Part shown: positions 45,818 through 54,166 of the stretch, piece after piece
How the letters are laid out: the number at the start of each line of letters is the position of its first letter
Numbering within the stretch: position 1 is the first letter of the stretch
Assembly (NCBI RefSeq): GCF_002042965.1
Contig: NZ_MZNT01000022.1
Span: 1-64,000 of the forward strand
Source: Paenibacillus sp. 32352
GTDB taxonomy: Bacteria; Bacillota; Bacilli; Paenibacillales; NBRC-103111
Length of the DNA: 64,000 nucleotides
Reading direction: 5' to 3'
Notes under the pieces: model-generated
Told to the model about the DNA's origin: nothing
Databases searched by the model: none
The model's input: only the letters and a program-made list of their open reading frames with translations
Made by a program: the position numbers and the translations under genes

Positions 45818-46345
45818 ATGGTTGGAATACTTTATTTTGTCGGGGCTCTTATTATTGTGGTTGGGGTGTTAGCGGGGGTTTTAGTCCCGCTGGGGCTCCC
45901 ATTTATCGGAGGAGCTATTGTGAGCGGATTATTTTTGATAGCGCTGGGGAGAATCGTGGAGCTTCTCGAAAAGATCGAACGCAAGCTGCCGGACCCATCG
46001 AATAGCCAAACACAACAAGTACAGGAATACACCGTTAGCTCATCGGATTTCGAAGTGTATGAGTCCCGTAATGAAACGTACCGTTTTTTTACGCTGGACG
46101 GGGAAGATTTTATTCAGGCAAGGGTCTTTAAACATTATATGGAGCTGCATGGGGAATCTATTGTATTCAAGCTGCCCAACCAGGAACAAAGAGAGTGGAT
46201 CAAGGAACCTGCGTACCATGCGTCTGCCCATTTATTTACAAGGGATCATATTGTATTCGTGAGACTATCCTCTTTAAATATTAAAGCCTCGCGTTTAGGG
46301 GATTCCATTGTTTTAAGCTACTCGGACAGTAAAATATTCATTTAA
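45818..46345 (+). CDS. Membrane protein, unknown function
   Basis: A 175-residue protein with two N-terminal hydrophobic helices (about 2-24 and 28-45), a short coiled linker (ELLEKIERKLPDP), and a cytosolic domain (about 75-175). No family is recognised. AAGGAGG precedes the ATG by ten bases. It is followed by another membrane protein gene 95 bases on. Confidence 0.65.
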   Translation: MVGILYFVGALIIVVGVLAGVLVPLGLPFIGGAIVSGLFLIALGRIVELLEKIERKLPDPSNSQTQQVQEYTVSSSDFEVYESRNETYRFFTLDGEDFIQARVFKHYMELHGESIVFKLPNQEQREWIKEPAYHASAHLFTRDHIVFVRLSSLNIKASRLGDSIVLSYSDSKIFI

Positions 46346-46440
46346 CTAGCGGACATGAACGGGGCCATTGATGGATAGTATGAGAATAGAAGCACCCAGG
46401 CTCGGGAGATCCGCTTAGATGCAAAGGGAGGAACATAATC

Positions 46441-46800
46441 GTGAGAAATCTCCTCAATTTACTAGTAACCCTGCTTGTATTTTGGATCGGAAATGAATAT
46501 TTCCACCAATATGTTGCCATTAAGGATACCAAGACTTTAATCATTGCTTCGGTTCTAATGTTTGTGATCAGCTTTCTATTTAGTCTTGCGATGGTTCTCT
46601 CCGTGCTGCTGATTACAGTAGGGATCGGCTGTCTGACGACGCCGGCTCTGATGCTGGTCTCGCTTATTTTAACACCAATCAAATTATGGCTTCTTGATAA
46701 ATACTTGTACGGATTTGAAATTCACGGGTTCTGGACCTATGTCATCCTAACCCTGGTATTGAGCCTGTTTACGGTAAAAGTAAAGCACAAAAAGGACTGA
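46441..46800 (+). CDS. Small integral membrane protein
   Basis: A 119-residue protein with three or four transmembrane helices (about 4-20, 32-50, 52-75 and 95-113) and a basic tail VKVKHKKD. GTG 46441 follows GGGAGG. It resembles small phage-holin-like or DUF membrane proteins, but the family is not certain. It may work with the preceding membrane protein. Confidence 0.65.
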   Translation: MRNLLNLLVTLLVFWIGNEYFHQYVAIKDTKTLIIASVLMFVISFLFSLAMVLSVLLITVGIGCLTTPALMLVSLILTPIKLWLLDKYLYGFEIHGFWTYVILTLVLSLFTVKVKHKKD

Positions 46801-46836
46801 GCAAGCTTACGATCATATCACAAAATATACCAGCGG

Positions 46837-46870
46837 CGCAATGCGAAACCTCCTCGTGTTGCGTTTTTTT
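46837..46870 (+). terminator. Terminator after the membrane protein gene
   Basis: CGCAA (46837-46841) pairs with TTGCG (46859-46863), with a T7 run. The stem is short but the T-run is strong. A 38-codon frame behind it (46886-47002) has a weak ribosome binding site and is not called. Confidence 0.55.
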
Positions 46871-47073
46871 ATTGTAATTGAGGAAATGGAACAGCATTCA
46901 GAGGAGATCGAGAATATCGTGAAGGTCATTTCGGGAGGAAATCGCTACTTCTTCGTCTTCCTTGTCCAGGATGGCCGAAGATCTTCGCAGTTTAGTCGGT
47001 AACTTTAAGGTATAATAGGGGGGAAAAGGTTGAGATCATCATCCTTGATGGAACGGGGAGGAGCGAAAACGAG

Positions 47074-47778
47074 ATGCCCAAAGCCATTTTATTAGATATG
47101 GACGATACCATTTTATCTTATGACCACGGGGTGGACACGGATTCGTGCTGGCGGAGATCCTTCGGCAGTAATCCGGGATGTGACCCTGAGGATCTGCTGG
47201 CTGAGATTAAAGCAGCGGCCCGATGGTATTGGAGCGATCCCGAGAGGCATCGAATAGGCAGGCTGGATCTCTATAAGGCTAGACAAGACATCGTTGGCAT
47301 GGCCATGAAAAAGCTGGACGTTGAAAATGCCCCGCTTGTTGACACCATCGCCCATACTTACGGAGAAGAACGCGATAAGTGCGTTGCTCTGTTCCCAGAC
47401 TCTATCGCCACCATCCAAGCTTTGCGGCAAAAGGGGATCAAGCTCGCACTATTGACCAATGGGAATGCGAAGCCCCAATGGGCGAAGATTCATCGTTTTG
47501 AGCTGGCACCGCTCTTTGACTGCGTCCTGGTCGAAGGCGAATTCGGCATCGGCAAGCCGGATGAACGCATCTATCTGCATGCGCTTGAGCGGCTCGAAGT
47601 AACTGCAGAGGAAGCCTGGATGGTCGGAGATAACTTCGAGTGGGAGGTAGCGGCGCCTCAGCGTCTGGGGATCCGCGGCATCTGGCTGGATCATAAGGGA
47701 GCAGGCGTACCTGCTGGCGCCACTGCTGTCCCTCACAGAATACTTAAGTCGCTGGGTGAGCTGCTTACCATGGTTTAA
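47074..47778 (+). CDS. HAD-superfamily hydrolase
   Basis: A 234-residue phosphatase-type HAD enzyme. Motif I is LLDMDDTIL with nucleophile Asp8 and acid/base Asp10. Motif II is LLTNGN, the motif III Lys is in GIGKPDERIY, and motif IV is MVGDNFEWEV. An alpha-helical C1 cap lies between motifs I and II. It should dephosphorylate a small metabolite. GGGGAGGAG precedes the ATG, and a terminator follows. Confidence 0.9.
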   Translation: MPKAILLDMDDTILSYDHGVDTDSCWRRSFGSNPGCDPEDLLAEIKAAARWYWSDPERHRIGRLDLYKARQDIVGMAMKKLDVENAPLVDTIAHTYGEERDKCVALFPDSIATIQALRQKGIKLALLTNGNAKPQWAKIHRFELAPLFDCVLVEGEFGIGKPDERIYLHALERLEVTAEEAWMVGDNFEWEVAAPQRLGIRGIWLDHKGAGVPAGATAVPHRILKSLGELLTMV

Positions 47779-47783
47779 CCGCG

Positions 47784-47807
47784 GGGGGCTATAAGCCCCT
47801 TTTTTTA
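47784..47807 (+). terminator. Terminator after the HAD gene
   Basis: GGGGCT/AGCCCC with a TAT-type loop is followed by T7. Confidence 0.8.
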
Positions 47808-47825
47808 TTCTCGTAAAAGAAATGA

Positions 47826-47868
47826 TTGACAAAGGCGGCTCCTCCACATATATTTGTTGTACATACAA
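47826..47868 (+). promoter_or_regulatory. marR promoter with operator
   Basis: TTGACA (47826-47831), a 17-base spacer and TATATT (47849-47854) form a near-consensus promoter. TTGTACATACAA (47857-47868) covers the start site. The reverse complement of the same 12 bases lies before the MFS gene at 48336. Confidence 0.72.
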
Positions 47869-47893
47869 AATAAATCGAAAGGGGATCACCATA

Positions 47894-48319
47894 ATGGACG
47901 AAGGCTTTTTACACGACTGCTTATTTTTTACCGCCAATCGATTAGGCCGCGCCATTACCAAAATAGCCGAGGAAGAATTCGCGCCGACCGGATTGACGCC
48001 TATGTACGGATACCTGATTCGCCTGGTGAATGGAACCCCTGGCATTACGCAGAAGGAATTGTCCGAGAAGCTGTCCATCACACCTTCAACGCTTACTAGA
48101 TTCATCGATAAGCTGGAAGGCAAGCAGCTGGTGGAGCGGAAGGGGCAAGGAAAGACCGTTCTGGTCTACCCTACCGACAAAGGAATTGCTCTGGAGGGCA
48201 CGATCCGTCAAGCTTCGAAAAATTTACGCGCACGCTATGAAGCCATCCTCGGTGTAGAGGCAGCCGAACAGCTATCTTCTCTTATTGAGCTTTCAAGCGA
48301 ACAGCTGGAAAAGAAATAA
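47894..48319 (+). CDS. MarR-family transcriptional regulator
   Basis: A 141-residue MarR regulator. The winged helix-turn-helix reads GITQKELSEKLSITPSTLTR, and the wing has LVERKGQGKTVLVYPTDKG. ATG 47894 follows AAAGGGG. Identical operator-like sites before its own gene and before the following MFS gene suggest it represses both. The ligand is unknown. Confidence 0.9.
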   Translation: MDEGFLHDCLFFTANRLGRAITKIAEEEFAPTGLTPMYGYLIRLVNGTPGITQKELSEKLSITPSTLTRFIDKLEGKQLVERKGQGKTVLVYPTDKGIALEGTIRQASKNLRARYEAILGVEAAEQLSSLIELSSEQLEKK

Positions 48320-48335
48320 TTTTTTAAAAATATTA

Positions 48336-48347
48336 TTGTATGTACAA
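48336..48347 (+). promoter_or_regulatory. MarR operator upstream of the MFS gene
   Basis: TTGTATGTACAA is the exact reverse complement of the site at 47857-47868 and lies 33 bases before the MFS start. Confidence 0.65.
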
Positions 48348-48379
48348 CTAAATTAAAATAAAGAGGAAGTGAATCACAG

Positions 48380-49651
48380 ATGGAGAGTCATCTCAAATCA
48401 CCTCGATTTCATTATGGCTGGGTAGTGATCCTTGTTACCTTTGTAACACTGCTCATTTCCGCCGGGGTTCGTTCCATGCCCAGTATTCTGATTGTACCGT
48501 TCGAAAAAGAGTTCGGCTGGAACCGGGGCAGCATATCCGGAGTTATCTCTACAGGAATCTTTTTATATGGGATGGTAGGTCCGTTCTCGGCTGCCGTCCT
48601 GCAAAAGTATGGAATTCGCAGAGTCCTGATCATCACCTTGTCCGTATTGGGGGTCAGTATGGCGGTTACCCCGTTGATGACAGCCTATTGGCAGTATGAG
48701 ATCCTGTGGGGGATTGTTTCCGGTCTCGCTACGGGAATGATGGCGAATGTGCTTGGCGTTACGGTCAGCAATCAATGGTTTGTGAAGCGTAAGGGGCTAG
48801 TCGTCGGCTTGCTTACGGCAAGTGCCGCTACAGGTCAACTGCTGTTCCTGCCCATGCTTGCAAAAATTATGGTTGAAGCCGGCTGGAGATATGCCGTCTA
48901 TACGGCTGTTGCGGCTATTGTGATCGTATTGATCGCCGTCGCCATATGGATGCGAAACCATCCTTACGATGTTGGGGCTGCTCCTTACGGATCGGAGGAG
49001 GTGGTTCCGCCGGTGCCGTTTCAAGGAAATCTGTTCCTTAGTCCGCTATTGGCACTTCGGTCTGCCATGACGAACACGACCTTCTGGCTATTGGCAGGCA
49101 CCTTCTTTTTTTGCGGATTTTCAACGAACGGGCTAATTGGCACGCATCTCATTTCGGCCTGTGGAGATTACGGAATTCCTGAAGTCATGGCTGCCGGATT
49201 GCTGGCCCTGATGGGGATGTTCGATCTGGTGGGAACGACGCTGTCAGGCTGGTTATCGGACCGGTTCGACAGCCGGAAGCTGCTGTTCTGGTATTACGGG
49301 CTTCGCGGGCTTTCTCTGCTGTTCCTGCCTTATGCCCTCGGCGCAGGTCCTAATATGCTGCTCGTGTTCTCCATCTTCTACGGTCTGGACTGGATTGCAA
49401 CGGTACCGCCGACCGTGAAGCTCGCCGCCCAGGAATTCGGCAAGGAGAAATCCGGCATGATCTTCGGATGGGTGGTTGTGGCCCATCAGGTAGGCGCTTC
49501 GGTGGCGGCGTACGGCGCCGGAGCGATGAGAGAATGGTTCGGCAGCTACACAGTTCCCTTTATCGCGGCGGGTTTCGTCTGCTTGTTCGCAGCGATGATG
49601 GCGATCCGGATTTCTAAGGCCGGTGCCGCGGCCGCCCAGGTTCAGGCTTGA
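48380..49651 (+). CDS. MFS transporter, oxalate/formate- or monocarboxylate-type
   Basis: A 423-residue transporter with about twelve membrane helices. The N-terminus HYGWVVILVTFVTLLISAG and FGWNRGSISG are typical of the OFA/monocarboxylate-type MFS group, which moves organic acids. The loop motif LSDRFDSRKLLFW and QEFGKEKSGMIFG lie in the second half. AGAGGAAG precedes the ATG. It is controlled by the adjacent MarR regulator. Confidence 0.88.
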   Translation: MESHLKSPRFHYGWVVILVTFVTLLISAGVRSMPSILIVPFEKEFGWNRGSISGVISTGIFLYGMVGPFSAAVLQKYGIRRVLIITLSVLGVSMAVTPLMTAYWQYEILWGIVSGLATGMMANVLGVTVSNQWFVKRKGLVVGLLTASAATGQLLFLPMLAKIMVEAGWRYAVYTAVAAIVIVLIAVAIWMRNHPYDVGAAPYGSEEVVPPVPFQGNLFLSPLLALRSAMTNTTFWLLAGTFFFCGFSTNGLIGTHLISACGDYGIPEVMAAGLLALMGMFDLVGTTLSGWLSDRFDSRKLLFWYYGLRGLSLLFLPYALGAGPNMLLVFSIFYGLDWIATVPPTVKLAAQEFGKEKSGMIFGWVVVAHQVGASVAAYGAGAMREWFGSYTVPFIAAGFVCLFAAMMAIRISKAGAAAAQVQA

Positions 49652-49678
49652 TTGCATCATCCCGTGGATCAATCCAAC

Positions 49679-49711
49679 GCGCAGGCTGCAGAAGGCAGCC
49701 TGCGCTTTTTG
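49679..49711 (+). terminator. Terminator after the MFS gene
   Basis: GCGCAGGCTGC (49679-49689) pairs perfectly with GCAGCCTGCGC (49695-49705), and T5 follows. Confidence 0.88.
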
Positions 49712-49959
49712 TGCGGCAGAACAGATGCGGGAAGCAGAAACGGATAAGCATCGTAAGATTTGTCAAAAATCGAGAAATCGGTGCGATGGGAGAAGGGAAC
49801 CAGGCGGAACCGATGGATGCATCAAGATGCGGACATGAAGTTACGCCTGTTTGCCGTTGCCAAAGGGGCGTAGCGGGAACGCGAACGACAACCTTTTTTT
49901 CAGCTATCCCCCTTGAACTTCAATGATGGCCCTCCCTTTACGGGAAAGCTCTCCATGTA
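49712..49959. other. Intergenic stretch, nothing recognised
   Basis: Open frames here have no ribosome binding site and no known motifs. Confidence 0.4.
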
Positions 49960-50006
49960 TTGTATTCGTGCTCTCTATCGGAGATAATATACCTATACCG
50001 GTATAG
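49960..50006 (+). promoter_or_regulatory. cstR promoter and operator
   Basis: TTGTAT (49960-49965), a 17-base spacer and GATAAT (49983-49988) are followed by the perfect palindrome CTATACCGGTATAG (49993-50006). ATACC/GGTAT arms are typical of CsoR/CstR operators. The site covers the transcription start. Confidence 0.7.
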
Positions 50007-50024
50007 CAGAAAGGATGGATTCGC

Positions 50025-50291
50025 ATGTCCATGAAATACGATGACGATGTGAAAAAAAGATTAAGACGCATGGAAGGCCAAATCCGCGGCATCTTGAAGA
50101 TGATGGAAGAGGAGCAGGACTGCAAGGATGTCGTAAGCCAAATCTCTGCAGTGCGAAGCGCCGCGGATAAAGCCATAGCCTATATTGTGGCTGTGAATTT
50201 GGAGCAATGCATTATAGAAGAAATAGAAGCGGGCAGAGATTCCGGCAAAGTCGTTAAGCAAGCGGTGGACCTGCTGGTCAAAAGCCGGTAA
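50025..50291 (+). CDS. cstR: CsoR-family repressor, persulfide-sensing CstR type
   Basis: An 88-residue all-helical repressor (MEGQIRGILKMMEEEQDCKDV). Cys33 and Cys62 are the two conserved cysteines. The His needed for copper binding in CsoR is replaced by Asn58 (AVNLEQC). The same pattern is found in CstR, which senses sulfane sulfur by crosslinking the two Cys. The following rhodanese gene supports the assignment. ATG 50025 is used, with a second ATG two codons on. The operator at 49993-50006 points to autoregulation. Confidence 0.88.
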   Translation: MSMKYDDDVKKRLRRMEGQIRGILKMMEEEQDCKDVVSQISAVRSAADKAIAYIVAVNLEQCIIEEIEAGRDSGKVVKQAVDLLVKSR

Positions 50292-50315
50292 TACAGGTGA
50301 GGGGGAGGTAGAACC

Positions 50316-50705
50316 GTGGATATACAGCTTATTATCAAAATTGTTGCTGTCGCTTGTCTGGTCTGGTTCCTGTATTCGCGCTTTGCAGGGGTCAAGGGAT
50401 TAAAGACATTGAATTCCGATGACTTTCAGCAGGAGCTGAAGGAGAATCCGAATGCGCTGCTGGTCGACGTTCGTGAACCGGGAGAGGTCAAGCAGGGATT
50501 TATTCCCGGCGCCGTCAACATTCCGCTGACCCAGCTGAACCGAAGATGGGGAGAGATTCCCCGCGACAAAAGCGTTTATTTGTACTGCCGAAGCGGGATG
50601 AGAAGCAAGCAGGCGGCTCGCGTCCTGATTAGAAACGGCTTGCGCGATGTCGCTCATTTGCAGGGCGGAGTTGCGGCCTGGAAGGGCAAGCTTGTAGAGC
50701 AATAG
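50316..50705 (+). CDS. Membrane-anchored rhodanese
   Basis: A 129-residue protein with an N-terminal transmembrane helix (about 4-20) and one rhodanese domain (about 32-127). The active-site loop is CRSGMRS with persulfide-forming Cys91, preceded by VDVREPGEV. It should carry sulfane sulfur between thiols at the membrane. GTG 50316 follows GGGGGAGG. It lies 24 bases after cstR, so they form an operon for sulfide or persulfide handling. Confidence 0.9.
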   Translation: MDIQLIIKIVAVACLVWFLYSRFAGVKGLKTLNSDDFQQELKENPNALLVDVREPGEVKQGFIPGAVNIPLTQLNRRWGEIPRDKSVYLYCRSGMRSKQAARVLIRNGLRDVAHLQGGVAAWKGKLVEQ

Positions 50706-50706
50706 G

Positions 50707-50729
50707 GAGGCCGTTAAGGCCTCTTTTTA
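50707..50729 (+). terminator. Terminator of the cstR operon
   Basis: GAGGCC (50707-50712) and GGCCTC (50718-50723) enclose GTTAA; T5 follows. Confidence 0.85.
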
Positions 50730-50771
50730 TATTTCACAGCTCCCCGCAGAGGCCTTGATAGAGCTTGGGGC

Positions 50772-50852
50772 TGCGGCATTAGCTTTCATGCCTATGACCC
50801 CGACGGCAACAAGCTCCACCTGTGGGGCGGATGGCCGAAGAAGTTGCAATGA
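50772..50852 (+). pseudogene. C-terminal remnant of a VOC/glyoxalase-family gene
   Basis: One frame reads CGISFHAYDPDGNKLHLWGG and ends WPKKLQ-stop. The D-P-D-G-N-x-L-x-L-W motif is the final strand of glyoxalase/bleomycin-resistance domains. Upstream in this frame are stop codons, so only the tail survives. Confidence 0.55.
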
Positions 50853-50885
50853 CAGCAGCCATGCTTGGCAGCCGCCGCAAGGAAA

Positions 50886-50923
50886 GATTAAAGGTCGCCC
50901 TCTCATGAGGACGACCTTTAATC
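50886..50923. terminator. Hairpin ending the minus-strand TetR operon
   Basis: GATTAAAGGTCG (50886-50897) pairs perfectly with CGACCTTTAATC (50912-50923). On the minus strand CTTTCC follows; on the plus strand TTCTGG follows. It is a symmetrical stem just past the TetR stop. Confidence 0.7.
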
Positions 50924-50940
50924 TTCTGGGCCAGTCTGGT

Positions 50941-51537
50941 TTAACGAGCCCGGACGATTCGTAATAATACTTCAATCTCAGGCTTTTTGTAGCCTGAACC
51001 CTCCTGCGCATTCAATACCATGAGACCCGAGAGCACAGATAAGTAGGAGGAGATCAAATCCTCCAGCTGGCCTGCGGCAAGTTCTCCTGCCTCTTGCCCT
51101 TCCTTAAATAAGGGGAGCAGTTGATCGACGAAGGATTTCATCGAGTATTGCTCAACGAGCTGCCTTGCTTTGTCCGGCACGCCGTCCGACGTACGGGCTT
51201 GGTGAATCAGCATAAAGTAAGGCGCTCCGTTATCATCCAAAATATCTTCGGTTAGAGCTCTAATTTTGTCGAGCGGGGTACCTGGGAGCCCGTAAAGGCT
51301 GCGTATGGCGTCCTGCGATGCCAGCATAGCCTCTTGAACAAGAGTGTTGAACAGCTCCTCCTTGGATTTGAAGTAATGGTACAAGAGTCCGTGGCTGATT
51401 CCGGCTTCGGCTGCAATCATGCTCATCTTCGTTCCGATGATGCCGCGCCGGGCAAAGACCTTGAGGGCAGCCGCTATGATTTGCTCCTTCCGTTCATCGC
51501 GGATTTGGTGTAGTTGTTCATCGTTTAAAGGCGCCAA
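50941..51537 (-). CDS. TetR-family transcriptional regulator
   Basis: A 198-residue TetR regulator with helix-turn-helix KMSMIAAEAGISHGLLYHYF (about 37-56). TTG appears to be the start, with AAAGGA about 11 bases upstream, a slightly long spacing. It lies 88 bases behind the FAD monooxygenase gene on the same strand. It probably controls that gene and itself through the three operators at 53157-53251. Confidence 0.87.
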   Translation of the reverse strand: MAPLNDEQLHQIRDERKEQIIAAALKVFARRGIIGTKMSMIAAEAGISHGLLYHYFKSKEELFNTLVQEAMLASQDAIRSLYGLPGTPLDKIRALTEDILDDNGAPYFMLIHQARTSDGVPDKARQLVEQYSMKSFVDQLLPLFKEGQEAGELAAGQLEDLISSYLSVLSGLMVLNAQEGSGYKKPEIEVLLRIVRAR

Positions 51538-51625
51538 TTGTCATTCATTCCTTTGCCATAATGGGCTTGCTGCTAATGTCTGATGAATTATCTACTTAGG
51601 AGTATACCATTTTTGGCCTTTTCTT

Positions 51626-53131
51626 TTAAGAAGCTTCTTGATTGGACGCTTCGGGATGAAGAGGGCGCGGTACAAAGACCTCCTGCGAAAATTGCGGCAG
51701 GATTTGCTCCAATGCGGCTTCCAGCGAATCGCCGAAACGTTGGTTCAGTTCGTCCAGCAGCCTTTTGCCGTCAGCCGTAGCTTGAAGCACAGTTCTTACC
51801 AGCTCAGGCTTCATAATTTGTGCCGGTGATACGGATAGCGTGTTGACCGCCCAATACAACCCGAACAGCTCCCAGTTCTGCGTCCCCGTGGCATACTGCA
51901 GGAACAGAGCCGAATACCTTTTGCCCCAATCGATTCCTTTCAGAGGCTCGGTCCCGGCATATTCAACGCCTTCCCATTGCAAATCGTTGGCGCAATTCAG
52001 CCACCATGCGGGTTCAATGACCTGCTGCAATTGTTGAAGCACAGTTTGCTCAAAATGAGGCTGGGGATCAATCCACTGCCGCTGCAAGCAGCTTTGCAAG
52101 GTCTCTGCTTCGATGGCGGCGACTGTCATGCCCTGCCCGAAGATAGGATCATAGATGCAAAAGGCATCCCCTAATACCAGAAGACCGGCAGGCCACTCCG
52201 TCATTTGTTCGTAATGGTGGCGGTACAGCTCCGGAACGCGGAATCCTCTTGGTGGAGCAAGCGGCTCCAGCTGCTGAAGAATGTTCGAAAGCATCGGGCT
52301 CGGCAGCTCTGCCAACGCCTGATTAAACTGCTCCTCCTGAGTGGGAGGATAGTGACCGCCCGGCCGGTACAACAGTACCTCTGCAACCTGATGTTCAATA
52401 AAGGAAAAGCAGCCGGAGAAGGTTTTGTTCTCAGGGTCCCCTGCCATGACGATGACATCCCATTCATCCGCCAGATGGGTGAGATGGGGAGGCAGCTTAT
52501 AACGGCGGGTACTGTACCCGATATCGGCCTTCAGTACATCCGGAGCGGGGACATCGTAACCCATGCTTGTAAGCCAGGCCGGCAGCTTGGAGGAACGCCC
52601 GCTTGCATCGAATACCATATCGGCATGTATGACGATGTCTTGCCCCTGTCGTCCGCGTTCACGAACCAGCACTCCTGTAATCTGGCCTCGATCTGGGGTA
52701 GACATAAGCTGGAGGACATCATGACGAGCGAGCGAACGTACGTTGGCAATTTGCTTCACCCGTTCCCTAAGTACCCACTCCAGCGCGGCTCTGCTGAATT
52801 TGACATCATGACGCGGATATTTGCCAACCATGCTTCCGTATGGGTTCATATTGTGAACGGTCTTGTTGTAAGACGATGGGGAGCCGAGAGCCAATAAATC
52901 CTCTTCATAGCCGGGAAACAGGCGTGCCGTAATCTGCTTGCCCCGCATAGTGAAGCGATGGGGATGATAGGCCTGCGGAGTGCCGCTGCGCTCTCCCGGC
53001 CACTCAGGAAATTCGTCCTTGTCTACCATGATTACTTCTTCGTAGTAATCCGATACGACTCTCGCGGTCAGTAAGCCCGCAATGCTCCCGCCTATGATCA
53101 CAGCTGTGCCCTTTTTTTGCATTTCTTTCAT
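51626..53131 (-). CDS. FAD-dependent monooxygenase-like oxidoreductase
   Basis: A 501-residue flavoprotein. The N-terminal dinucleotide-binding strand is AVIIGGSIAGLLTARVVSDY, followed by the acidic VDKDE. A central VFDASGRSSKLP and the C-terminal GDAFCIYDPIFGQGMT match the GD motif of the PHBH/squalene-epoxidase-like class. It may hydroxylate or epoxidise a hydrophobic compound; the substrate is unknown. ATG 53131 has AAGGAGT upstream; an ATG three codons earlier is less good. Three tandem TetR-like operators lie in its promoter region. Confidence 0.87.
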   Translation of the reverse strand: MKEMQKKGTAVIIGGSIAGLLTARVVSDYYEEVIMVDKDEFPEWPGERSGTPQAYHPHRFTMRGKQITARLFPGYEEDLLALGSPSSYNKTVHNMNPYGSMVGKYPRHDVKFSRAALEWVLRERVKQIANVRSLARHDVLQLMSTPDRGQITGVLVRERGRQGQDIVIHADMVFDASGRSSKLPAWLTSMGYDVPAPDVLKADIGYSTRRYKLPPHLTHLADEWDVIVMAGDPENKTFSGCFSFIEHQVAEVLLYRPGGHYPPTQEEQFNQALAELPSPMLSNILQQLEPLAPPRGFRVPELYRHHYEQMTEWPAGLLVLGDAFCIYDPIFGQGMTVAAIEAETLQSCLQRQWIDPQPHFEQTVLQQLQQVIEPAWWLNCANDLQWEGVEYAGTEPLKGIDWGKRYSALFLQYATGTQNWELFGLYWAVNTLSVSPAQIMKPELVRTVLQATADGKRLLDELNQRFGDSLEAALEQILPQFSQEVFVPRPLHPEASNQEAS

Positions 53132-53156
53132 AAGTATCACTCCTTCGAAATTTTAG

Positions 53157-53251
53157 ATTGATTTAATCAGTCAATATCAGGATAAAAATAAAGATTGACT
53201 TGTTTAGTCAATACTGAGGCGAAATAATATAGATTGATTCATTCAGTCAAC
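53157..53251. promoter_or_regulatory. Three tandem TetR-type operators
   Basis: Three 19-bp sites lie at 53157-53175, 53194-53212 and 53233-53251, on the pattern ATTGAyTnnnTnAGTCAAy. The middle one, ATTGACT-TGTTT-AGTCAAT, is a perfect inverted repeat. Centre-to-centre spacing is 37 and 39 bp. The outward TTGACT halves can double as -35 boxes for the monooxygenase gene. Confidence 0.75.
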
Positions 53252-53407
53252 ATTAGAATACAGTACGAATCTCCAGCTGTCAATAGGCTGCTGCGCTGGA
53301 AACAATCATGTAATACTTGATGGAAGGAATGAGCATATTATGACTGTTGCTTTTTTTAGCAAGGGCTCCCGTTTTTTCTAATAGCTTCATGATTTGAGGT
53401 GGATAAA

Positions 53408-54046
53408 ATGCTGCAGATCAATTGTGATGTGTCCCCCATGAAAGAAGAGCTTAAACTGCATTTGAAGCAAATCGCGGACCAAATTCACCGCAGCCTGGAA
53501 GATATCAATAACGAAGACCATTGCTTGCTAAGCCAGTTTGATGAGATTCGGGATTCGTTCAATAAGATGGAGTCGATAGCGGCTTCCTTTTATTTGCAGT
53601 GCTACTTGTCCTCCTTTACGAATAACTATTTGGATCTGTCCGTCAGCATCCAACACTTGTCTGAGCGAAGACACGGGGCGCTGATTGTAGTGGAAAGAAA
53701 AGATCCGCTGGACATGTTCCTGCATTCCGGTATTCCCCTCGAAGCGACCTTGACCAGCTCGCTCCTGGAGTCGGTGTTCTTCCCTGGAAGTCCGCTTCAC
53801 GATGGAGCGGTGCTGGTCCGCTCTGACCGTATTGTATCGGCGGCGAACGTCCTCCCTGTATCCCATATTGCCGTAGACAAAAAACTCGGCACCCGCCATA
53901 GGGCAGCGATAGGCCTTACGGAAGTTACGGATGCGCTCGTTCTTGTCGTATCGGAGGAAACGGGTAAAACCTCGTTTGCATTCAAGGGGACGCTGCACCC
54001 CATTAATGCCGTCGATGCTATTGTTGAAATGGAGAAGGCACGGTAA
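53408..54046 (+). CDS. cdaS: Diadenylate cyclase, CdaS type
   Basis: A 212-residue protein with the DisA_N diadenylate cyclase domain (about 90-205). The catalytic motifs DGA (132-134, in SPLHDGAVLV) and RHR (163-165, in GTRHRAAIGL) are intact, so it should make cyclic di-AMP from ATP. The helical N-terminus (about 1-75) replaces the membrane or DNA-binding parts of CdaA and DisA and matches spore-specific CdaS. GAGGTGG precedes ATG 53408. It has its own terminator. The RCK protein at 8371 belongs to a family that binds cyclic di-AMP. Confidence 0.9.
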   Translation: MLQINCDVSPMKEELKLHLKQIADQIHRSLEDINNEDHCLLSQFDEIRDSFNKMESIAASFYLQCYLSSFTNNYLDLSVSIQHLSERRHGALIVVERKDPLDMFLHSGIPLEATLTSSLLESVFFPGSPLHDGAVLVRSDRIVSAANVLPVSHIAVDKKLGTRHRAAIGLTEVTDALVLVVSEETGKTSFAFKGTLHPINAVDAIVEMEKAR

Positions 54047-54073
54047 TTTTCAATGAGACAAGCAGCACATAAA

Positions 54074-54116
54074 AAAAGCATCTCGTGCACGCCAAGGCGT
54101 TCATGGGATGCTTTTC
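54074..54116 (+). terminator. Terminator after cdaS
   Basis: AAAAGCATCTC pairs with GGGATGCTTTT around a 20-base loop that has its own GCC/GGC pairing. Confidence 0.7.
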
Positions 54117-54166
54117 ATTTTGGCTAAGGCATAAGAACCATTCAGCGATCCGACGTTCAACCGTCT

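Noticed and set aside
46886..47002. 38-codon frame between the membrane protein and the HAD gene
   Set aside because: A weak ribosome binding site and an unremarkable product directly behind a terminator. It cannot be told from chance.
52205..52897. 230-codon plus-strand frame inside the FAD monooxygenase gene
   Set aside because: Antisense shadow. The minus strand encodes clear FAD motifs across the same bases.
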